From the NCBI GenBank assembly GCA_029558715.1, contig JAKQEA010000072.1, positions 1 through 64,000 of the forward strand: DNA of 64,000 bases. The letters run 5' to 3'. Below the pieces are notes generated by a model, which worked only from the letters and a program-made list of their open reading frames with translations, was not told the DNA's origin and did no database searches. Each line of letters opens with the position of its first letter. The stretch's first letter is position 1. Below, one piece after another: positions 1 to 6,499 of this stretch. The stretch is from Bacteroidota bacterium (GTDB taxonomy: Bacteria > Bacteroidota > Bacteroidia > Chitinophagales > Chitinophagaceae). The position numbers and the translations under genes are program-made.

Positions 1-183
1 ATGAATATGGTTAGGCATGATAACATAACCGGAAATAAAATGTCCTTTCCCTTTCAGATGGTCAAACCAATTGTACACTGCGTCGTAACTATTGGTTATT
101 TGTATTAATGGCCTCCACTGATGGCAGGTGAAAGTGATAAAGTAAATTCCATCAGGTTCGGTTATCTGTCGCTTTACAGGCAT
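1..183 (-). CDS. REP-associated Y1 tyrosine transposase, N-terminal part (cut by window edge)
   Basis: The reverse strand is open from an ATG at 183 to the window edge with no stop, giving the first 61 residues. The protein reads MPVKRQITEPDGIYFITFTC, then a tryptophan-rich stretch, and ends in GYVIMPNHIH exactly at position 1. An early ITFTC strand followed by a VIMPNHIH strand is the signature of the Y1/HUH transposase fold, where the two histidines bind the metal. The catalytic tyrosine would lie beyond the window. In REP-associated (RAYT) members the protein recognises hairpin repeats near its own gene, and such hairpins lie directly upstream at 221-430. The family call is good. Whether the gene is intact cannot be seen. 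Confidence 0.8.
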   Translation of the reverse strand, partial: MPVKRQITEPDGIYFITFTCHQWRPLIQITNSYDAVYNWFDHLKGKGHFISGYVIMPNHIH

Positions 184-446
184 ACAACAATTTACAACTT
201 ATTTGTTTCTTCTCCGTAGTACGGCGAGTGCCACAGCCCCAACACACAAAGCCATCTGACACATCGCCTGCGAAATGTTGTGGACACTCGGCAAGGAAGA
301 AAGGTTAGTTGTCGCTTTATAGACATACGACAATTTACAACTTATTTCTTTTTCATAATACGGCGAGTGCACAAAACCCACTCCCAAAGGTATCTGACGC
401 ATCGCCTAGAAAGGGTGGCGGACACTCGGCAAGGAAGAAGGCTAAC
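167..446. repeat. Two tandem diverged copies of a bulged-hairpin (REP-like) repeat
   Basis: Two copies of a roughly 140-bp unit lie head to tail. Both open with tgtcgcttta (167 and 310), continue with acaatttacaactta, contain a ctgacRcatcgcc core (about 256 and 394) and end with gacactcggcaaggaaga (283 and 421). Within each copy the arm CGAGTG (225-230; 364-369) pairs with CACTCG (285-290; 423-428). In copy 1 the stem continues CCACA (231-235) with TGTGG (279-283) across a single bulged A at 284. The copies sit immediately upstream of the Y1 transposase start, the expected place for its REP-type targets. The 184-495 interval holds no other gene I can support. Confidence 0.65.
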
Positions 447-495
447 CGTGTTGTCTTTTTTATTTATGCAACCATGCTACGGAGAACGGGGCATT

Positions 496-1205
496 TTACA
501 AATCCTTATTTCGTTTATGATAAAAAACAGAATAAACCTTACTGATACAATATTTATTATTGGGTTTTTCTATATTAAAGTAAACACTAAATTCATCTAA
601 ATCTTTTTTATGTATTTCATTATTATATTTTTGTTTTATTTCGCCAGCTAAGATTGTAATATCCTTAGGCTCTGCATGCAAATTAATAGCAACCCTCATT
701 CCCTTTTCTTTTTCTTTGGCTGAGATTTTTGTATATGGTCTCGCCTCAACAATTTTATATATAGTGTTAGTATCTACCGGCATGTTTAAAGAATTATTAT
801 TAATGGAAGAATTTCTATCTAACATATACGTGGCCTCCATTTTACCTGTTGCGGTATCAAAATCTCTAACATAAAGCTTCTAATATTTGATATTAGCATT
901 TGCTGTGTCATTAAAAAAAATCTTACTTATTGTTTGTACAAAAGAATCTGCACTAACAATATCCGAAATATTATCACCATAGATGTGCATACGAATAGTA
1001 TCGCAATTTGTAGGAATAGTGTCGGGGTTCTTGTAATAGTTGTTGAAGTACGCATTTTCCAACTTTAGTGTACTTTTTATAGAGTCAATTACTTTTTGTG
1101 AACCATATTTCCCTTCGCAAGGGGCATAATAAGTATCTTGACCAATACAACCACCCAAAAGAAAAATTGTTCCAAATAAAAAACTTAAGGACTTTTTTTA
1201 AACAT
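496..1205 (-). pseudogene. Broken lipoprotein gene (frameshift in an A run plus internal TAG)
   Basis: Two open stretches on the minus strand (1158-880 and 840-496) are in the same frame. They are separated only by a TAG at 880-882 and 13 sense codons, so they read as one protein with an internal nonsense codon. At the 5' end, the frame starting at ATG 1205 meets a run of seven A (1192-1198 region) and then shifts out of frame. With one more A it would read MFKKKSLSFLFGTIFLLGGC, a textbook lipoprotein signal peptide with lipobox LLGGC, joined in frame to the rest. The restored product would be about 236 residues. No conserved domain is recognised. The gene is AT-rich and sits between hairpin repeats next to a transposase gene. 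Sequencing error in the A run is possible for the first lesion but not for the TAG. Confidence 0.7.
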
Positions 1206-1243
1206 TTCTTATTGCTGTTTGTACTTAAATAATTTTATACGTA

Positions 1244-1393
1244 TTAAAATGCTTTTTTAATACCCTTATTTGACCCAAAAATAATTTTAGGCCGGCTTAA
1301 AACATTATCCCCCACAGGTGTTAGTATAATATTTCCTGCACTGTTTTTTTTCCCTCCCGAGTCTTCTAAATTTACAACTTCCCAGCCGATGTC
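1244..1393 (-). pseudogene. Possible decayed C-terminal coding fragment
   Basis: A short minus-strand frame of 49 codons follows a TGA at 1394-1396 and ends at TAA 1244-1246. It reads like the end of a real protein (begins DIGWEVVNLEDSGG, ends SNKGIKKAF) rather than random sequence. No start codon precedes it in frame, and the adjoining sequence up to 1537 contains further short stop-interrupted frames. I interpret the 1209-1537 interval as remnants of a degraded gene plus the hairpin described separately. No family is recognised. This is a weak call based only on amino-acid composition. Confidence 0.25.
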
Positions 1394-1428
1394 TCACCGC
1401 CCGGCCTGGTGTACAGGGTGGACTCGGC
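1385..1428. repeat. GC-rich hairpin with two bulged T bases (third REP-like element)
   Basis: The arm GCCGA-T-GTC-T-CACC (1385-1398) pairs perfectly with GGTGGACTCGGC (1417-1428) over 12 base pairs if the T bases at 1390 and 1394 bulge out. The hairpin is preceded by aaatttacaactt at about 1368-1380, and its right arm shares the GTGGAC...CTCGGC theme, both seen also in the 167-446 copies. The three elements therefore flank the broken lipoprotein gene on both sides. An unrelated terminator is possible but no T run directly follows the stem on the minus strand. Confidence 0.45.
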
Positions 1429-1537
1429 GTTCTTTTTTAACGATACTGCTGAATTCATATCAGCCTTCTACCCCTGTTATTTTTCCGCCCGGAGTCTCCT
1501 CCAGGCTCAACTCTGTGACAGGGACTCAGAATCTGAT

Positions 1538-3127
1538 TTACTTATTCCATTCTTCAGGTACCGGAATACCTGTATTAACAGTAAGTGTATCACTGAACCA
1601 TTTCCTTACCTTCTCCCCTGTTTCATCTTTAAAGGATTTATGATGATACTCATTTGTATCCGGTTCATACTGGTATTCATTTTTCCAGTCATTATAATGC
1701 AACGCCACCTGTTCAATAGCATAAAGGATATAATGAATTTCCTCATCCGTCATGACCGGGTGAATGGACATCCGTACCCAGCCTGGCTTGCAGGAAAGAT
1801 CGCCTTTGTGTATTTCCTCCAGTATTTCATAAGAATGCAGCTGATCTACATGCAGCAGCATATGGCCGTAGGTTCCCGCACAGGCACAGCCTCCTCTTGT
1901 CTGCACCCCGAATCTGTCATTCAGTAATTTGACGACAAGATTGAAATGGGCGCCTTTCAGTAAAAAAGAAATAACACCGAGGCGGTGCCTCGTTTCTCCC
2001 TCGAGTATTTCAATACCGGGTATACCGGGTAATTTGTCAAAAATTATTTTCAATAACTCTTCTTCCCGTTTCAGCATTTTCTCCACTCCCATTTCTTCTT
2101 TCAGCTTTACAGCCAATGCTGCTTTAATCCCCTGAAGGAAAGGTGGTGTACCGCCATCTTCCCGGTGCTCAATGTCATTAATGTATTCATGTTGTTTCCA
2201 TGGATTGGTATAGGTAACCGTACCCCCGCCAGGTTGATCGGGAATGATGTTCTTGTATAATTTTTTATGAAACACCAGCACTCCCGGTGTTCCCTGCCCG
2301 CCTAAGAATTTATGCGGAGAAAAAAAGACAGCATCCAGGTGCGCACCCTCTTCTTCCGGGTGCATATTTATAGATACATAAGGAGCTGAACAGGCAAAAT
2401 CAACAAAACAAAGTCCGTTGTGAATATGCACTAACTGAGCTACTTTATGGTAAGGGGTCTGGATGCCAGTTACATTGGAACAACCGGTAATAGCCGCAAT
2501 CTTATGTTGCCTGTCTTTATATTCAATCAGCAATTTCTCTAATGAAGACAAACATATGTTACCCGATTCGTCGTTTGGAATGATCTCTACATCAGCAATG
2601 GTCTCCAACCAGGAGGTCTGGTTAGAATGATGTTCCATATGTGACACAAAGACCACTGGCTTCAGATTTACATCCACATCAAGATAATTACTGAATAGTT
2701 CGTGGATTTTTAACACACTGTTCGTCAGTTCATGTGAGGCGGGTAATCTTCCCGGTTTTACATAATCCATGATGCGTTCGGGAATACGGAGCCCCAGCAA
2801 CCGTTGTAATTTATTTACGGCACCCGTCATACCACTACCAGCAAATATGAGAACATCATCAGGGCCGGCATTGATATGCTTTTTAATGATCTGTTTGGCC
2901 AGTTCATAGGCTTTGGTCATCGCAGTACCGGTCACTGTTGTTTCCGTATGAGTATTGCCAAGCAACGGCATGATCTCCCTGGCAAGGCGATCTTCGATAG
3001 GCTGATAAGCCCGGCCACTGGCTGTCCAGTCGGCATAAACCATTTTTTGTGAGCCATAAGGCGATTCAAAACTGGTGTCTATTCCAATGATATTCTCCCG
3101 GAAGGATTTAAAATAGTCTTGTAGCAA
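1538..3127 (-). CDS. Aminotransferase class V PLP-dependent enzyme (cysteine desulfurase/selenocysteine lyase-like)
   Basis: This is a 529-residue fold-type I PLP enzyme of the NifS/CsdA superfamily. Visible hallmarks are YADWTASGR near residue 30, the NTHTETT segment near 58, HMEHHSNQTSW (the histidine that stacks on PLP), the Schiff-base lysine in SPHKFLGGQGTPG near residue 270, and a late cysteine-bearing loop RGGCACAGTYG that in desulfurases carries the nucleophile. The substrate is not proven; such stand-alone members are larger than IscS/SufS (about 400 residues). The only start in frame is TTG at 3127, four codons after a stop; the N-terminal sequence fits the family, so TTG is accepted. 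It is a single gene with no partner scaffold gene next to it. Confidence 0.85.
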   Translation of the reverse strand: MLQDYFKSFRENIIGIDTSFESPYGSQKMVYADWTASGRAYQPIEDRLAREIMPLLGNTHTETTVTGTAMTKAYELAKQIIKKHINAGPDDVLIFAGSGMTGAVNKLQRLLGLRIPERIMDYVKPGRLPASHELTNSVLKIHELFSNYLDVDVNLKPVVFVSHMEHHSNQTSWLETIADVEIIPNDESGNICLSSLEKLLIEYKDRQHKIAAITGCSNVTGIQTPYHKVAQLVHIHNGLCFVDFACSAPYVSINMHPEEEGAHLDAVFFSPHKFLGGQGTPGVLVFHKKLYKNIIPDQPGGGTVTYTNPWKQHEYINDIEHREDGGTPPFLQGIKAALAVKLKEEMGVEKMLKREEELLKIIFDKLPGIPGIEILEGETRHRLGVISFLLKGAHFNLVVKLLNDRFGVQTRGGCACAGTYGHMLLHVDQLHSYEILEEIHKGDLSCKPGWVRMSIHPVMTDEEIHYILYAIEQVALHYNDWKNEYQYEPDTNEYHHKSFKDETGEKVRKWFSDTLTVNTGIPVPEEWNK

Positions 3128-3283
3128 GGGGCAAGTTTAATTTAAAAGTAAAATAATTTTCAAACGATAGTTAGTATTTGTGATTAACAGGGTTATTTAC
3201 AACACAAACTGTAACCTTTCTGTGTCATATTCGTCCCATCGTTAACGGCTGTTAAAAAAGGCTAAAAATAGTTGCCATTTTCT

Positions 3284-3310
3284 TGTCTTACGAAATTAGT
3301 CGTATATTCG
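3284..3310 (+). promoter_or_regulatory. Promoter with overlapping dyad operator for the blaI-blaR1 pair
   Basis: A TTG at 3284-3286 and TATATTCG at 3303-3310 resemble the Bacteroidota TTG...TAnnTTTG promoter with suitable spacing. Between and overlapping them lies the dyad TACGA (3289-3293)...TCGTA (3300-3304). BlaI/MecI-family repressors bind short dyads with TAC/GTA arms at their own promoter, so autorepression is a reasonable inference. A second weaker dyad TATTC (3305-3309)...GAATA (3323-3327) runs up to the start codon. Confidence 0.45.
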
Positions 3311-3329
3311 GGTCATAAATCGGAATACT

Positions 3330-3719
3330 ATGTCAGCGCCAAAATTGATAAAACCAACGGAAAGTGAGCTGGAAATTCTCCAGATCCTCTGGAACAAAGG
3401 AACAGCTACTGTAAGAGATGTACATGAAGAACTGGCCCAGACGAAGGATGTTGGCTATACCACTACCCTGAAACTGATGCAGATCATGAATGAAAAGGGA
3501 ATTGTGAAAAGAGATGATTCCATGCGTACCCATGTGTACCAGGCAGCGGTGAACAAGGAAAAAACACAAAAACATTTATTAGGAAAAATGATAGATAGTC
3601 TTTTTGGCGGCTCCCCAACACAACTGGTTATACAGGCATTGGGTGATGAGAGCCATAAGGCGAGTCCCGAGGAATTGGAAAAGATCCAGGCATTGCTGGA
3701 TAGTCTTAAAAAACAATAA
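3330..3719 (+). CDS. BlaI/MecI/CopY-family transcriptional repressor
   Basis: The 129-residue product has the family's usual length and layout: a winged helix in the first about 75 residues, starting KPTESELEILQILWNKG and containing the recognition-helix region DVGYTTTLKLMQIMNEKG, then a C-terminal helical dimerisation part. In characterised members a membrane-bound BlaR1-type protease senses a signal and causes cleavage of the repressor. Here the gene is followed after 2 bases by a BlaR1-like M56 protein, giving the standard two-gene operon. No beta-lactamase is adjacent, so the regulated genes are probably elsewhere; the signal is unknown. Confidence 0.9.
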   Translation: MSAPKLIKPTESELEILQILWNKGTATVRDVHEELAQTKDVGYTTTLKLMQIMNEKGIVKRDDSMRTHVYQAAVNKEKTQKHLLGKMIDSLFGGSPTQLVIQALGDESHKASPEELEKIQALLDSLKKQ

Positions 3720-3721
3720 CC

Positions 3722-5434
3722 ATGACCGGCATCCAGCTTCACTTACTGCAAGCCCTTGGTTGGGCAGTACTCAACAGTCTCTGGCAAATGGCGCTGCTCT
3801 GGGTTATTTACCAGGTGGTAACTGCTTTTCTGAAAAATACAAAGGCATCATACAAAAGTGTGCTGGCAACCTCCCTGCTTTTTGCAGGTTCTTTCTGGTT
3901 TATTTATACGTTCCTTATTGTTTATTCCGGTATTTCTGAAGGAGGTACGGCAGGTACTTTAATTTCATCGGGCCATGAAGTCCATAACTGGTTGCTGCAA
4001 AGCCTTCCTTTTATTTCCGGGGCTTACCTGTTATTACTGGTGCTTCCTGTTTTGCGTTTTATCCGCAACTATCGTTATGTGCAGGTGATAAGAAAATACG
4101 GACTCAGCAAGATCAATGTGAACTGGAGAATATTTGTCAGGAATGTGGCGGCCAGAATGGGTATTAAAAAAACAGTTCAGATATGGGTATCCGAGTTTGT
4201 GACCTCACCGGTTACCATAGGGTTTTTTAAACCAGTCATATTAGTTCCCCTGGCAGCAATCAATCACTTAACCCCACCACAACTGGAAGCCGTTCTGCTG
4301 CATGAACTGGCTCATATCAGGAGATATGATTACCTGATAAACCTGCTGATAAATTTTATTCAGACCATTCTTTATTTTAATCCTTTTGTAAAAGCCTTTG
4401 TGAAGATCGTAGAAAGAGAAAGAGAAAAAAGCTGTGATGAAATGGTACTGCAGTTCCAGTATGATTCACATGAATATGCTTCGGCCCTGCTTACCCTGGA
4501 AAAGACGAAGCACCTGCAAAAAATATTGATCGTTGCTGCCACGGGTAATAAAAATGATATAACGCATCGTATTGAAACTATCCTGGGTGTACAAAAAAAA
4601 CCGGCAATATCAGCCAATAAAATTGCAGGACTGGTTTCTGCTTTTATCTGCATCATTGCATTAAACCTTTTATTGCTATTGCCAGGAACACGGACTGATA
4701 AAAATAATACGGTAGCCTATACAGATTTCCCTTCTCCTTTTAACGTGGTCTATGATGAAGCTAAGGATAATGGTAAGGAAAGTGGCAATGAGATCAATCA
4801 ACCTCCTGTTAATAACATAGCAGCTAACAGTAGTGAAATATCTACAGCTTCTGCTGTATCTGCGGCGGCCGTGGCTAAAGAGAGGGCTGCTTTAATAAAT
4901 GAACAGGATATCCAGGACATTTCATCATACGCCTATAAACTGGCAGGCTTTGAAGAAAAAGATATACCTGAGCTAAAAAGATACCAGGAGCAACAGGTTA
5001 AAGAAGCACTGGAAGCATCCAGAAAAGTATTAGAAAGCACACAATGGAAAGTTGTAGAAAAAAGTATAGCAGATGCTTTTTCCGAGAAAGAAAAGCAGGA
5101 GTTGAAAAAAGTGTATGAAAAAGAGCTGAATAAGTTTGACTGGAACAAATGGGAAGTCAAACTAAAACAAGCCTATGAGAATATTGATTGGGAAAAGGTA
5201 AATAACCAGCTTTCTTATGCTATCAACCAGATCCGTATTGACAGTTTACAAAGAGTATATAATGATGTAGCCATAAAGCTAAATGAAATACAGAAAGAAC
5301 TAAATGCTAACCAGGTTACCAGTATCCCCGATACAGATATTACATTGAAAGCTGTGGAAGACAGGAAAAGGAAAGTTCAGCAAACCCTGAATACCCTGAA
5401 AGCGGTTCGCAATAAGAAGATCGTTCACCTCTGA
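3722..5434 (+). CDS. M56-family membrane metallopeptidase (BlaR1-like sensor)
   Basis: This 570-residue protein has hydrophobic segments near residues 8-30, 45-65 and 92-112. A zinc-protease motif HELAH lies at 194-198, with a downstream EREREKSCDE segment near 235 supplying the third ligand, and a final membrane span lies near 300-320. In BlaR1 the protease domain faces the cytoplasm and inactivates the partner repressor. The extracellular C-terminal part (about 322-570) is not a penicillin-binding domain. It is a long charged helical region with repeated tryptophan-centred units such as TQWKVVEK, FDWNKWEVKLKQAYENIDW. The sensing input is therefore probably not a beta-lactam. Translationally linked to the blaI-like gene. 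Confidence 0.88.
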   Translation: MTGIQLHLLQALGWAVLNSLWQMALLWVIYQVVTAFLKNTKASYKSVLATSLLFAGSFWFIYTFLIVYSGISEGGTAGTLISSGHEVHNWLLQSLPFISGAYLLLLVLPVLRFIRNYRYVQVIRKYGLSKINVNWRIFVRNVAARMGIKKTVQIWVSEFVTSPVTIGFFKPVILVPLAAINHLTPPQLEAVLLHELAHIRRYDYLINLLINFIQTILYFNPFVKAFVKIVEREREKSCDEMVLQFQYDSHEYASALLTLEKTKHLQKILIVAATGNKNDITHRIETILGVQKKPAISANKIAGLVSAFICIIALNLLLLLPGTRTDKNNTVAYTDFPSPFNVVYDEAKDNGKESGNEINQPPVNNIAANSSEISTASAVSAAAVAKERAALINEQDIQDISSYAYKLAGFEEKDIPELKRYQEQQVKEALEASRKVLESTQWKVVEKSIADAFSEKEKQELKKVYEKELNKFDWNKWEVKLKQAYENIDWEKVNNQLSYAINQIRIDSLQRVYNDVAIKLNEIQKELNANQVTSIPDTDITLKAVEDRKRKVQQTLNTLKAVRNKKIVHL

Positions 5435-5445
5435 TCCGTAGAAAT

Positions 5446-6495
5446 TTAATAGCACCTCGGGCAGGCCTCGCTGTATTTATTACCAAGCAGGAATCCAAAT
5501 ACCACTTCATGTGTTCCGCTGTTGAAGTCCCGGAGAATATTATTATTGCTTGACTTATCGTAAGCATAGCTGACATTGAATGTATTACTGACATTCAATC
5601 CAAGCATACCAGCAAAACCATCCTGGTGACGGTAACTACCCCCCAGCCACAATTGATCACGGTATTGCAGTTTCAGGTTTACCTCCGGCTGAAATTCTTT
5701 AAATGAACTTCCTTTGATATACTTCACCATTACAGAAGGAATTGCATTTACATCATCAGATAACAAAAAGCGGTATCCTGCTGTCAGGAATAAATGCGGT
5801 ACAAATCTTCCTTTGGTTAAAATAGAAGCATTATCATCTACAAAATTCAGTGTTTGCTGAAGTACGTTTTGTGCAGCAAAACCAATAAAATAATCCCGGG
5901 AGTACAGCCATAAACCAGCCGCCATCTGTGGCCTTATTTTAGTAAGCTGGCTGCTGAAAGCGGAACCAGTAGCCGGGTCACTCGGATCACCCGTACCTGA
6001 AAAATCATGTTTGCTTCCATCAATAGTAACTTTCGTAATACCGGCAGATAACCCTCCGGAGAGATTAGTGGTAGGGCTCAATCCGAGGTGATAGGCATAG
6101 GTGGCACTTGCTGTAAAAAAATTAAAACTTCCTGTTTTATCATTGATGATACTTAACCCTATTCCATGATGCGGCTCTGCGGCGGTGTAGCTCTCCCAAT
6201 AGGCTTTTCCTCTTGGGTTCTCGCCGGGAACTTTAAACGATGTGGAAGATGTTCTGTAATCATTCTTACCCAATGGACCATGAATGCTTAAATAAGTAGT
6301 TTTCGGTGCACCATTAATACCCACCCATTGGTCTCTCACAGCCATTTTGAGATCAGTATAGTTATCAATACCCGCAATAGCCGGGTTGATGATGAAAGGA
6401 TTCACCACATATTGTGTGTAATGAGGTCTCTGCTGGCTGATGGCCATCAGTCCGGTACACAATACAATCGCCGCTGTTATAAATATTCGTTTCAT
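5446..6495 (-). CDS. PorP/SprF-family type IX secretion outer membrane protein
   Basis: The 349-residue product starts with a signal peptide (MKRIFITAAIVLCTGLMAIS) and then RPHYTQYVVNPFIINPAIAG, the typical opening of the PorP/SprF family, with beta-barrel-like glycine/aromatic strands to the end. SprF-like members are needed for surface delivery of particular giant partner proteins bearing the gliding-motility C-terminal domain. The gene starts 4 bases after the stop of exactly such a protein (6500-11698), so the two form an operon and are very likely client and helper. Confidence 0.92.
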   Translation of the reverse strand: MKRIFITAAIVLCTGLMAISQQRPHYTQYVVNPFIINPAIAGIDNYTDLKMAVRDQWVGINGAPKTTYLSIHGPLGKNDYRTSSTSFKVPGENPRGKAYWESYTAAEPHHGIGLSIINDKTGSFNFFTASATYAYHLGLSPTTNLSGGLSAGITKVTIDGSKHDFSGTGDPSDPATGSAFSSQLTKIRPQMAAGLWLYSRDYFIGFAAQNVLQQTLNFVDDNASILTKGRFVPHLFLTAGYRFLLSDDVNAIPSVMVKYIKGSSFKEFQPEVNLKLQYRDQLWLGGSYRHQDGFAGMLGLNVSNTFNVSYAYDKSSNNNILRDFNSGTHEVVFGFLLGNKYSEACPRCY

Positions 6496-6499
6496 AGTA

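Noticed and set aside
167-446. Reading the bulged hairpins as integron attC sites
   Set aside because: Extrahelical bases are shared with attC, but the RYYYAAC/GTTRRRY ends are not found, there is no integrase, and a Y1 REP-type transposase starts directly next to them, which explains them better.
1389-1927. Plus-strand frames overlapping the PLP enzyme and the hairpin
   Set aside because: They are antisense to a gene with clear catalytic motifs and show no family resemblance.
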